Assembly: GCF_027579695.1 (NCBI RefSeq)
Contig: NC_083577.1
Coordinates: forward strand, 53,999,283 to 54,063,282
From: Neoarius graeffei
Taxonomy: Eukaryota > Chordata > Actinopteri > Siluriformes > Ariidae
Reading direction: 5' to 3'
DNA length: 64,000 nt
How positions within the stretch are numbered: the first letter of the stretch is position 1; each line of letters starts with the position of its first letter. The notes beneath the pieces are model-generated. The model had not been told where the DNA came from. It did no database searches and worked only from the letters and a program-made list of their open reading frames with translations. The translations under genes were made by a program, and so were the position numbers. This document shows, piece after piece, positions 39,131-50,600 of this stretch.

Positions 39131-39597
39131 TTCCCTGTGTAATTTACTTAGTTACTTTTAAAATCAACATTGGCAACTACACACAATGGAGTGACCTGGC
39201 AGCCAAAATTCTCTCAAAATCTTCTGCTTTTAACGAAGCAAACCTCGTAGCCATGTTTGTTTACAAACTGTTAGTCACTCACTAGTGCGGAAGTTTTACA
39301 TCTCCGATGTGTCTCTCTTCCAGTTTTTCAATGTCTGTTGATATGTTTTTCTCTTGTAAATATGCATGAAGAATATGTAATTAAGTTTTGGTAGCCTTTC
39401 GGGTGTTCAGCACGTCTTTAGTTTCAGTTTTTAGTTCATTTATTTAGTGCTTAATCCTAGCAGTAGCACTGGATTAGTCTCATTTTCTCTCTTTCCCAGA
39501 CAACAAAGAAATGATTGTGTGCATGCTCAGCAGAAAACTTTTGTCATTGGATCTTTGCATGAGCATCAATGTGTGACATTGTGTTGTCTTGACAATG
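38770..39597. other. intergenic; partial repeat copy and (ATT)n at 39089-39132
   Basis: 38770-38850 matches an internal part of the unclassified repeat (TCTATATAATAAAAAGA, GATATGAAGTTTATCTTCTC). The rest is not recognised. Confidence 0.5.
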
Positions 39598-40980
39598 TGC
39601 AATATTGCAACAATACTGCATGCTCATTCTCCACTGGGGAGAGTGGTGTAATACGTGGAGGATAAGCGATATGATAACAATATTGCATGCCATCAATAAA
39701 CCCACTAGAAGAGAAAAGAACATATGTTTTTATTCCATGGAAAAAGTGGCCCGTGTGTATAATAATTCCTGATATTTCACTCTGATGATGTCACTCCCAG
39801 CGTTTTCCTGCTGACTTGACATGCGTTGTCAAAATGGTGAACTGGTTCAAAATTAAAATTCTTTCGATTAACTTGGATACTGGGCGGCACGGTGGTGTAG
39901 TGGTTAGCGCTGTCGTCTCACAGCAAAAAGGCCCGGGTTCGAGCCCCGTGGCCGGCGAGGGCCTTTCTGTGTGGAGTTTGCATGTTCTCCCCGTGTCCGC
40001 GTGGGTTTCCTCCGGGTGCTCCGGTTTCCCCCAAAGACATGCAGGTTAGGTTAACTGGGGACTCTAAATTGACCGTAGGTGTGAATGTGAGTGTGAATGG
40101 TTGTCTGTGTCTATGTGTCGGCCCTGTGATGACCTGGCGACTTGTACAGGGTGTACCCCGCCTTTCGCCTGTAGTCAGCTGGGATAGGCTCCAGCTTGTC
40201 TGCGACCCTGTAGAACAGGATAAAGCGGCTAGAGATAATGAGATGAACTTGGATACTTTCTTTTGTGGATGTGTCTATATAATAAAAAGACCATTACATG
40301 GTGGTGCAAAGAAATGAAATTTATCTTCTGGTGTTGAAAAATATTTCACTCGTTCGCTTCGCTCACTCATGAAATTTACATTCACTGCTCACTTTGCTCA
40401 CTTGTGAAATATATATTCACTGCTCAAAGATAAACTTTATATCTTCATGCCACCATGTAATATCCTCTATATATGCTCATGTTGGGAACTTTATTAATTT
40501 ATATTTTTTCCTTTATTAGTAGTATGCATGAGACTTATCAGTATGGGAAGTACAAACAACTACAATCATTCTAAATCTTACAATGTTGCACATTAATTAT
40601 TCATCATAAACTGGTCAGTAAGAGTGGGAATGTTTCACAATAAAGAGATTATCTTGATGTAGGCACCTGAACCACCATATATCCTGAGCTGCTGGTTACA
40701 TTACACTTGGCTAGCTACCTCTGAAAGACTGGCCATTATGTTTGGCTCACTAGCAAGTCATTTTTAAGTAGAATAGAATTAGGTATGTGCCTCCTTCATT
40801 CACCATGAATTTACTATGTACCGCTCACCAACACGGCAATAAAAAAAATAATAAATCTGATGACATATTACCAAAGATATTCCCATTCATGTTAAATACT
40901 ATATGGTCTAAAATGTAAAGGACGACTGTTCTTTTGGTAAGAATGTAGGTTAGACATGTTTAGGAAATCCCCCATTGAAA
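39598..40980 (+). repeat. unclassified repeat, copy B
   Basis: Aligns with the three pieces of copy A (17150-22832), same orientation, and is interrupted only by one SINE (39882-40245). It gives the empty-site sequence for both large insertions in copy A. Confidence 0.85.
39882..40245 (+). mobile_element. tRNA-derived SINE, full length
   Basis: Complete head to GAGATAATGAGATG tail, with perfect 12-bp target-site duplication AACTTGGATACT at 39870-39881 and 40246-40257. Confidence 0.93.
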
Positions 40981-41331
40981 CCGCTCTTGTCTGTGATGAC
41001 CACACTGCTGCATGGCCTGAACTTTTCTCTGAATTAGTGTATTTTTGGTTACTATGCTTACATTGTGGCAGCTTCAGGCTTTACATATGATCAGATTATT
41101 GATTACTTTTTTAATATCAGTGGAAAAACATCCGTGATAATCACCATTCAAAAAACTCACACAGGTTTTGATTTAGAAAAAAAAAAATCACTACTCTGAG
41201 AAAAATAATTTAAAATGTCAGACAAAAAGAGAACTTATTGTGTCAAAACCCTTATGTGAAATTTATAGACTGCTGTATCTTGGCCAAATTTACCCAGTTG
41301 AAGTGAAGATCTTACAGCAGAGCATGAGGAG
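40981..41331. other. intergenic upstream of the receptor gene
   Basis: No gene or named repeat recognised. Confidence 0.4.
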
Positions 41332-41371
41332 GAGGAAGTGAGTGTGGTTAAGTGGTAAAGACTATATAGTC
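41332..41371 (+). promoter_or_regulatory. candidate receptor promoter: PU.1/ETS-like site and TATA palindrome
   Basis: GAGGAAGTG (41332-41340) fits the PU.1/ETS core. GACTATATAGTC (41360-41371) is a perfect 12-bp palindrome containing TATATA about 60 bp before the start codon. Position and combination suit a haematopoietic receptor promoter; function is inferred. Confidence 0.4.
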
Positions 41372-41427
41372 TCACTGCATTTCTTACTTCATGAGAGAGT
41401 GAGCGCATCCATTGATGAAGACCGGTG

Positions 41428-41702
41428 ATGAAGTGCTGTACTTACAGTGTGCTGCTAATCTTGTCTGTTGTGCTCTGCGCTCAATCCAGGGTCAAATGTT
41501 CTTCAGTGGGTAAGTGGCTTTAGTTTGTTGTTGTTGTTTTCCTGAAATTATCATTTTTCATCCCATTAAAAATGACCAAAATTTAGTGCCAGCTTGATAA
41601 GGACTGTAAAGACAAATATGTATGAATAAACTGTAATGGTGTAAATTAATATATTAATTGGAGCTTAATAATGATAATATGATCATGATAATATTAAGAG
41701 GT

Positions 41703-41740
<38 letters not shown>

Positions 41741-42284
41741 GGGGTTGCAGGGTCGCAGGCAAGCTGGAGCCTATCCCAGCTGGCTACGGGCGAAAGGCGG
41801 GGTACACCCTGGACAAGTCGCCAGGTCGACCCTGTAGAACAGGATAAAGCGGCTACAGATAATGAGATGAGATGAGATAATAAGGGGTTGTTATAATAAA
41901 ACTAATACTTGATCAATTCAAATTAATAAATTCAAACTATTAAACTTTTATAATTAAACAAACTAATTATTCATGAAGCATATGACATTCTCATACATGG
42001 CATTTGCACTCCCCAACATAAAATGCTACAGGCTCAGATTTACATGGGGTTTGGATAGGGCATATCTATGAAGGCACACATTACCACAGAGACATGACTT
42101 TACCTGAGAGCCTCACAATGGTAAGTGCGTCATGGCAAGTATGCTAACACTGATTAAGGAGCCACATCAAAAGTCACTGCAGCATAACGTGTCACCCACG
42201 GTAGCTCATAAATCCTGTGCAGGAAGAATAAAAAAAAACACTTACCACAATATGATGGAATATGTTAAATTGTAAAATGTATGT

Positions 42285-42325
<41 letters not shown>

Positions 42326-43660
42326 ATCTATTTAGACACTTTTAATATGATGATTAACAACACAACAAATAGCATAAATTTGTCCTGGGAGAGGCCAGAT
42401 CAAAATAAAAGTAAGCTGTGTTACAAGACCCATGTGCAGTACAGGAGCCACTGTGACACTTCCTGGAAGGTACTGCACATCTGAATTCACTGGAACAATC
42501 CTGTAATATATAACCACCTGTTTTAATTTATAACCATATTGACTAAGCATTTAAGAACAGAAATCTTGGGGGGGGGGGGGGGGGGGACAGATGCTTTGGT
42601 TCTTAAAAAAACCAAGGATTTTATTTAATCTGAATGTACCTTCTTGTGTTTATTCATATTCTTTACAGAATTATTCTGAGATTCCAGGCTTCTCCTTTGA
42701 GCTGCCTGCTCCAGATATGAAGAAGAATTATGCTTTCAGACTAAGGATGAGGCTAGAATGTACCCAAAAGAGCTGGGGAGAATGGAGTCCAGTAAAGAAC
42801 TGGGGAAGTGACACACATAAAGGTATGTCTACTTTTTGGAATCCATGACTTCTAGTTCTGGACAAATATGTTCACTAGAATAGATTTGCTACTGTATGCC
42901 TTGTTCTACTGGATATGTATTTTTTGACACACACATACCCCTCCCCCTCTCTTTTTTTTATTTGAAGCACCCTGCATAACAAAGACCTCATCATTTACTG
43001 TAAAGGATTATCTGTTGATAACGATGCTACCACTGACAGGTTTCATGCTTGTCTATGCATTAACACATGACCGGTGAGTCTCACAGACTTTTTCAAAATA
43101 GTTGTATAGAAGTTCAGAGTAGCTCAAAAGAGCAAGGCTTTCTCTTAATCTCTTTCCACAAAGGGTAAGAAGACTTGTCCTTCCTATAATTCCAGATCCA
43201 AAGCATACCCAAGAGAGAATTTTAAACATTGAACAGATTCAGGTAAGGTCAGTTAAGTAAAATCAGTCTCACCTACCAACATAACATAACATAACATAAC
43301 ATAACATAACATAACATAACATAACATAACATAACATAACATAACATAACATAACGGTTTAGATTGCTTTTCTCTTTCTCTTGAAAGTGGTGGAGCAACT
43401 TTGCACAAACTTGTGAAGACTGCAAGATATCAGAAATAAAGATCTGTGACAGGGAGGAGGAGAAGACTGATATCACTCTCATCAAGAGTGATCTTGATGA
43501 ACAACCCCCTCACACTCATCCTACTCATGCGGTTCCTGGAAAGCAAGGTTTTCAGCTTGCCACAAATAACAGCATGTACTGCATTTACTCTTCAGATACA
43601 TCTGAGGACAACATTGTTGCACAGTGTACAGCTATCAGACCAGGCTACATCATTATTTAA
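41428..43660 (+). CDS. class I cytokine receptor, gamma-c/CRLF2/CSF2RA-IL3RA-like
   Basis: Type I membrane receptor predicted to signal through JAK/STAT. Six exons with GT/AG borders and matching phases: 41428-41509, 42336-42469, 42669-42822, 42968-43073, 43164-43242 and 43388-43660; together 275 residues. Signal peptide 1-18 (MKCCTYSVLLILSVVLCAQS). One fibronectin-III module (28-123) holds HVQYRSHCDTSW and the WSXWS-type WGEWS (108-112), with several N-glycosylation sequons. Membrane helix 138-155, Box 1 LPIIPDPK (165-172), then a short acidic tail with tyrosines at 249, 252 and 272. Exon sizes and phases follow the IL2RG/CRLF2 plan, but the two exons for the membrane-distal domain are not found. 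ATG 41428 is chosen because it gives the signal peptide. Neighbour slc25a6 suggests the PAR1 receptor cluster; which human gene it matches is undecided, so no symbol is given. Confidence 0.85.
41748..41876. mobile_element. internally inverted SINE fragment in receptor intron 1
   Basis: 41748-41828 is SINE body in minus orientation; 41828-41876 is the SINE 3' tail in plus orientation. The two halves share ACCCTG/CAGGGT at the switch. A 14-bp duplication ATAATAAGGGGTTG (41734-41747, 41877-41890) shows one insertion event. Confidence 0.88.
42287..42320. repeat. (TC)17 microsatellite forming the polypyrimidine tract of receptor exon 2
   Basis: Lies 15 bp before the acceptor AG (42334-42335), so it serves as the pyrimidine tract for the exon starting at 42336. 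Confidence 0.9.
43279..43355. repeat. (ATAAC)15 array in the last receptor intron
   Basis: Pentanucleotide repeat occupying about half of the 145-bp intron between 43242 and 43388. Confidence 0.95.
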
Positions 43661-43780
43661 ACACTGACTTTGCTTAATTAAGCATGGATGAAGGAGAGAA
43701 AGAGTGAACAAATGTGCCACGATGCTACTGTGCAATTGTCTTAAGTTTGTCTACCTATTAAATACTTTATAGATATGTTT
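43661..43780 (+). other. receptor 3' UTR with ATTAAA at 43757-43762
   Basis: The common variant polyadenylation signal lies about 100 bp past the stop. A canonical AATAAA further down at 44502-44507 is an alternative end. Confidence 0.5.
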
Positions 43781-45785
43781 GTACATAAACCTGCATATTT
43801 CATGACTGATCTACCAGGCTGCCAAACCTTTTTTTTTTCTTTTAACCCAAACACTTTTATTCTTTACCAGTGAGTATTTAAACAAACCCAAGCCAGTGAG
43901 TTGTCTTGTGCCCGTGTGCAATATTACAGCTGGGCAAAAGAGGGCACTCTTACTATTCTGACGAGTTTGAAGATGGTTGAGGTGTATCAAAGGCAGCGAG
44001 GAACACACTCATCATCATCACAGCTCACCCTAAAAGGAGGATATAGGTTAATTTGAATGCTGATTTAAAAGATTAATGTAGCTGCCTGCATAATAGATGT
44101 GTAGTTTTAGTGTGATGGCATCAAAAAGCCAGGGCAGGAAGGATCTGCTTCTGCAGTGTGCTCCTTGCCTTGACTGATGAGGAAGGAGAGCAGGAAAGTA
44201 AACACGAGCAGGACAGGATATTCAAAGACTCATTAAGAGACACATATAATGTTAATGACTCCGGTTTGTGTTTAAGCCTTCACAGGTTGACCCATGTTTA
44301 TATCGCATGTTGTCAGTTTAGTATTTCTCTTCATGCACACAGAGCAGACATGGTGCAGGCAAGATGATTGGTTCCACTATTTGTGTCTTTAATTATGAGA
44401 TTTACATCTCATAGCATTTACAGATCTATCTTTGGTTAAGAAATGTTTTGGTGATTTTAATGCAACTCATGAGAATTTTCTGAATGCTACATCGCATGGT
44501 GAATAAACCTTTCATGAAGTGTGCATCTTGCTATATTTGACACAACAAAGAGCTTCCCTGTCACATTCAAACATTAACTTTTTTTTTTTACACTAGCATT
44601 TACTCCAAGAGTAAATGTGACCACTTTCACTGGCAGGTTTTTTAGGTAGAGTGAGAACCAAAGGAATCTGATTACAATGAAAAGCCTTGTGAAGACATCT
44701 GCACAAAAGAGGAGCTCTTTCTGAAGCTGCACAGAGCAATACACTCATATTCCAGAGCAACAGCTTTCTAAAGCTGCCTTATATTACATGCTATTTTATA
44801 CTATTATATCAGTATCATTATATCATAAAGATAATTGTTACAAGACATTTTATAAAATTGTAAAAGGTGATATGGAAATGCTCTGTGAGGACAGTGGAAG
44901 AGATCATGCAGCGTAAAAGGTGTTTCATAGAAAGAAAAGGTGTGTGTGTGTGTGTGTGTGTGTTTTAAGCAGCAGACTACACAACTCATGCTTAGGTCAT
45001 CTCCATACAGGCTGTGTTTCATAATCATGTAAACTGGCTCATTTAACCACAGTGTTAACCACAATGTCTAATAGCTTCTCATTATATTTATCATAGCTTG
45101 AATACTGTTTCTCCTGACAAACTTGCGACTAACTGTAATTAAGCTTTTGAACTCCTCAAAACCACAGCGCTTCTGGAGAAAAAAAATCTTTTTTTTTTTC
45201 AAATCATGTTTCGTCTTTTTCTTCGAACCAAGTGCTCCATGGTGTAAACTCTCTTTGATGCACAAACCTACAGCCTCGGGGTGGATGTGATTGAGCCGAG
45301 CTGAGCCAGAGAGGCTGTGCAGTGTTCCACTGTAAGCACCTGAGCACTAACCGAGGGGGGCATGCAAACTGTGACCACAAAATTCTTGTGAAAACAAAGA
45401 AATTATCTCACAGTTAGGGAATTGCACAGTGAACAAAGCAGCTGTGCACAATTGAGGGTGAGAGGGAAAAAAGGGTTATTTAGGAGAGCTGTGAATAATC
45501 AGAACTGTTGTCTGGCTCTTACGTCTGTCTTGGCAGTTTTATCTTTCAGCCTCTTCCAGCACCCAAACACTGGATAAAATAAATATGTAGGCCTAGTTCT
45601 GATATTCAGGAAATATGAAAAATTAAAACTTCCATCAGGTAACTGATTAACATCTGTTGTATCGAATAAATTCCTTAAAATATTGTTTCTACTGCTGGAT
45701 GAAATATACACAATGCAGCTGGCATGAGATCAGCAAATATTTAGCTTAATTGCTTAGAGTTATGGTTCCTTAGTTTTACACACAC

Positions 45786-45787
<2 letters not shown>
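43781..45787. other. intergenic, no recognised gene
   Basis: Unique-looking sequence with (TG)n at 44940-44963. Nothing else supported. Confidence 0.45.
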
Positions 45788-45855
<68 letters not shown>

Positions 45856-45935
45856 ATGTGTGTGTGTGTGTGTGTGTGTGTGATTGAGAAAGGAAGTGTC
45901 TATCATAAAATGAGCAAAATCCCGCAGTTTTATAT

Positions 45936-45970
<35 letters not shown>
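45788..45970. repeat. microsatellite cluster (TA)n-(TG)n ... (CA)n
   Basis: (TA)n to about 45852, (TG)n to about 45881, 54 bp of spacer, then (CA)n from about 45937. The TG and CA runs are inverted repeats of each other. Confidence 0.95.
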
Positions 45971-45973
<3 letters not shown>

Positions 45974-47477
45974 CAGATCAAACTCTTTGGAATGGCATGT
46001 TTTATTTATTGTAATGTTTTAGTAGGGGGAAGATTCATTATCATAAAGGCCCGGAGACATTCCACACAAAGAGCAAACCGACTCGTAGTCTTTACCAGCC
46101 GCCTAAAGAACATGCAGGTGGAGCAGTGACTTGAGCTGCGCCATGATCGAAGACTAACTGCGGCAACATGACAGAAGTTGACAATGTCAAAGAGCCGTTG
46201 TATCTAGCAGATAAACTGTCCCTGAAGCAGACACTTATAGGAGATGTAAAACAGCACAATCTCTTTTCCATCAGTATTGTTTTTAGTTCCATCAACTTGT
46301 TTTTAATATGCTAGGTCGAGTTTGTCAGAGGCCTCAGGCAGCAAATGGTAGACGACAAACGCTACTGTTGGCAAACCCACTGGAGGCTGACCAAATTGTA
46401 CCTATGCTAGACTTCTTTACAGCATTTCAGTTCAAAGAAATGAGGAAATCCATTCTGGTTTGGTGTCAAGCCTGCTCCTGGGTGTGGGCGTGAAGGTGTG
46501 TAAGTGTGCAAAAATGTGGGTGTAGGATTGTTGCATAAATTCAAACTCTGCAGAGGCCTTCTCTTCCATGAAATTGTTTAAATAAAAAGAGGCACTGCTA
46601 TCAACATCTGCTGAAACTCACTGCTCAGGACAAATATATAACATTTATACAGTTATTTCACTAAACAGGGTAAAGAGCAAAAAATAGAAACCAGAATCTC
46701 AGCTCTTTCTATTCTCATTCATAGCCCTGCTGAAAATTCTCCAGTCCGAAATCTTCCTTGCTAAATGAATTTTTGGTTGTTGTATTAAAATAATTTTTCT
46801 CCATGCTCGTCTCTTGTCTCCCGTCTCTAGAGGAGGCAGCAGCAAAAACCTTCTTCCACCTGCCACTATTTAATTTTTTTAAGCCCAAAAAAGAGAAAAC
46901 TTACACCCATCCTACAGGCATGTCTAAACTCTTCGCACTTTGGCACTTGATTGCATAAAAAGGTGTCACTGCCAAGCACGGTGGTAATGCCTTTAATTAT
47001 GTTGAAGTCAAATAAATAAATTATTTGCTTTTCACCGGGTGAGGGTGACAGGTTTGCCAACAACTTGACAAATGGAAGAATCACTTGCAAATGCAACGTG
47101 TGAACATAAAGTACAGCTGCACAAAGAGAGCAGACAGGGTGAGAGCTTGACAGCTGGAGTTTTATCCCCTCCTGTGTTAATAGTCTCACCTCTCGGTGCA
47201 GAATAATGCTCTATTTGAGGAGTATGGGGTTCAAGTTGCTCCGTGGCTGATTATGCTGTGGCTGATCTCATATGCATTTGCCATTATTGCTTGTGACCCC
47301 ACCTGCTCATTGGGCCTGTCACAATTACGTTTGCTACTCTATTTTAAGCAGCTCTCAGACTCTTTTGCATGCTCACGTAAGCAGACACCAGACAGACAAA
47401 TTACACAAAGTCAAAACTTTCAAAAGATTGCACACATTATCATCAGCTTAGCACATTGATCTACTGCATGTCTGCAG
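45971..47477. other. unique intergenic DNA, possible conserved non-coding sequence
   Basis: Mostly without repeats. Around 46080-46490 the composition is balanced and there are no simple repeats, unlike the rest of the window. A 46-codon frame starts at 46168 (MTEVDNVKEPLYLADKLSLK) but has no splice context or family resemblance, so it is not called a gene. Confidence 0.35.
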
Positions 47478-47650
47478 CAGAGGTCATCAATTTCAGTCCT
47501 GAAGGCCTGGAGTGCAGCACAGTTTGATGATTTCCTAGCTCGAAAACACCTGATTTAACTCACCAGTTAATTAACAGGCTTAGTAGGTGTGTTAAAACAA
47601 CCAAATTGTGCTAGACTCTGGCTCTCCGGGACTGGAATTGATGACCTCTG
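47478..47650. mobile_element. 173-bp hAT-type MITE
   Basis: Perfect 15-bp terminal inverted repeats CAGAGGTCATCAATT. Flanking octamers GTCTGCAG and GTCTATAG agree at 6 of 8 bases, an aged 8-bp duplication. Confidence 0.85.
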
Positions 47651-50600
47651 GTCTATAGCTGTAAAGGAAGACACATAGAGATGGCTACTTTGGCTTGGAT
47701 ATTGAAAACAAAAGAAGGTTTGATGTGTGTAAGTTTGTTGAAGTGCTTGCCACTAGCATATATGAGAAGTCGTTCTCTCAGTGGAGGAGAGGAAGCTGCA
47801 GGACAGCAGTGGGAGAGCTAGCTGAGGGTGGCTATTACCTCCACTGATATCTAAAGGTCAGTCTCCTCCTGCACAGTGTTTATACAGTATGTAGGCATAT
47901 TTTTTTCCAGGCATATTTTGAATCAGGTTACTATATTACAGGTTATAGTCAGGTTACTATATTACAATATATTTAATAAGAATTTTAGTAAAGCAATATT
48001 AGTAAAGGATTTGTCAGAAATATAGCATTATTAGTAAAGGAATTATAATACAACAAGTGCATGATAATTAACTGAAACTCCTACAGATTGTTTACCTTTC
48101 AGAGGACCTGCTTAGCAGAACTCTTTCAGAATGTTAAGACCTCTTAAATAGCCAAAGAACCCTTGAGGAACTTTTTTCCCCCTAAAAATATAAATTGATT
48201 TGTCTTTATAGATGGACATTGCTTTGTGAGAGGCCATTTATGCACGTTCATTCAAAAAAAAAAAAAATCAGACCAAAATAAACACCAAACTATATCAGCC
48301 TTGTGCAGAGAATATCCGTCTGCTTCATAGGTGCTCTTATAAATATTTCCAAAAAGCAAATTCTGAGACGGATTTCTTTCTCGACATCTGAAACATGTGA
48401 GCGGCATCACGTCAGCCCTGACTTGCAGACATCCCAAAGATGCACTCACACACACAGACAGACACATGTGTGCCATTGTCTGCAGTGGGTGATGCCTCTC
48501 TCTCCTGGCTGTGCTGGAACACTCATACTCACTCTGGAAGTGATGTTTGTGCGGCTGACACGTATGATCCTTTAATCTCAGGTTTAGCTTGTTGAGCATC
48601 AAATTGAAATATCCTGAACAGATGTAAAAACACATGTGAGCCTTGGCGCGCAAGCTGCGCCGAGCTTTGTTTCATCTGCTGATGATTGGGAGCCTTAAGG
48701 AGATCTTTTTAAAATTTCATCACTATTCAAAAGGATAATTAATACGTACCCCCAGGCTTTGATTATGCTCCACACAGTGTGTTCGGCTGGTGTGGAGATA
48801 ATGAGATGCTCATCAGGCGCTGCCGGTGCTTCCCAACAAACACATTCATGGTTTGCATAAAAATATTTAAGATTCTGATGAGGTAGTGTTGTGAGATACA
48901 CACAGTCCCACTCTAATTTGGATCACAATGAAGCCAAGTCAGTCTGTTGATGTGCTACATGTGCTGGGGTGCTGCCTTTACATGGAGACACCTGTCAGAC
49001 CACAATAACGCATTCCTCTTCCTGGTAGCACGTGTCCCTGCTACTTTTCACCCTTTCCTTCATGGGGACAATGGAGGTGGGACTGGCAGGGTGCTGAGAT
49101 GATGAGGCCAGGGTGGACGTAAAGGAAGTTTCAGAATGACAGGTGTCAGGGCGGGATTCTAATGAGCACTGTCAGTTGGAATGATGTGGAGCAGCCATTT
49201 TCTGTTCCAGTTTTTTTTCCCAGGTTATAAAAAAAAAAAACTCACCCCTGACCCTGGTGTTCCCTAAACAGCTGAGTTAAGAGCAATTATTGGGCCATTC
49301 TGTGTGACAGCTGCTGCTTTCTGACTTGAGCCAGACGCTGTAAAGTGGGATGCTCTAGCATTGTAGACAATCTGAGGGGAATCACGGTGCTACATGGACT
49401 TCTCCCTGGGGAATGCTATAGAGCACGTGCAGGAGGTAATGACTCCATCTTACCCAAATAATTTCTGTACACAGATAAGAAACATGGCTGTATTAGATGA
49501 AAGGATAGTTGACTTTTTTTCCTTGAATCATGCCCACAGATGTCCGTGTCCACTCCTTAGTGACGCAGCAGGGAACAAATGGATGCGGAAATAAAAGCTT
49601 CACATGTATGCAAGATGCCAAAGAATTGGATCTAATTGTATCATACATTGTCAGTGATGGAGGAGTATAATATTATTTCGTGGCCTTAGTATTGTAATTT
49701 CTCGTTCGTTCTTAAACCAGATAGAACCTGAGATTATGATTCTAAGGTTATAGTTTCTCAATACGATATACTATTTTTCTGAGCCATGTCATGCTTTGGT
49801 TTAACACAAGACCAGGGATTTGTTCTTATATTTAATCTTTAAACAACTGAGTTCCTCAATGAGGAGTTTTCTCCTTGTACAGAGAAGTCATTCAGCATTA
49901 CATGAAAGGTTAAAAAAAAGTTGCATAAGAGAACATGGTTTGAATGCTTTTTTTTTTGTGGAAATTTCTTCATGGTTTAAAAAACCCTCTCAGCATGGTG
50001 CCCAAACATACAATAGGTACCTCTGTTTGGGTAAAAGATGGGCTAATTAATTCCTGTGGGTTAAAGAATGCACGTAATTGTCAATCACTAGAGACTACAG
50101 AGAAAGTCTACCGCATACTCACACATGCACATATTGCCCCCTGCTGTGAGCTCTTTCTGCTCGTGCTGCAGATGCAGGATAAAGAGGCTGGGTATGTGTT
50201 CAGGTAGTCATGCAGTGCTCAGCCCTACATGAGGAAGAGGCTGACACAAACATTATCTACTCAACGTTTTCATTTCCTGGGCCATACGGTGCAACGTCTT
50301 AAAGAGGACCTCTGTTGGTTGTGAATGTCTGTGAGGGATCCTGAGTGGAGGATAGTACATATGTAGTCCATGCAGAAAACATGCATATTCAGGCTAAAGA
50401 GAGCTTGGAGAAGGTAAATGCTAATGAAGCTAGTGACTGAGCAACAGAAGGCCGGTCCCAGTGAGACTTGCTCAGTAGCCTCTAATGATACATACTCATT
50501 GATGTATTTATGTCAGATATATTTACGTTTTAACCAGCATACACAATGGGTTCTTTTTGCTTTTTGTGTACTTGTTCAAAGTATGCTATCCTCTCAATTA

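Larger units (their letters stand above)
41415..42345 (+). other. short upstream reading frame overlapping the receptor start
   Basis: ATG 41415 lies 13 bp before the receptor ATG in another frame and in weak context (T at -3). It stays open through exon 1 (41415-41509) and, after splicing to 42336, meets TAA at 42343-42345: 34 codons plus stop. It would compete with the receptor start for scanning ribosomes if the transcript starts upstream of it. Confidence 0.4.

Noticed and set aside
41415-41417. Upstream ATG as receptor start
   Set aside because: Wrong frame for the rest of the gene and weak context; the ATG at 41428 gives a clear signal peptide.
42032-42120. Possible receptor exon with acceptor and strong GTAAGT donor
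   Set aside because: Phase 1-in, 0-out shifts the next exon into an early stop, and the peptide lacks D1 hallmarks; kept only as a possible cryptic exon.
43446-43667. 73-codon frame overlapping the last receptor exon
   Set aside because: Shadow frame; the exon phase set by the upstream exons uses the other frame, ending at 43660.
46168-46308. 46-codon frame MTEVDNVKEPLYLADKLSLK...
   Set aside because: No family resemblance, splice signals or promoter; more likely unique non-coding DNA.
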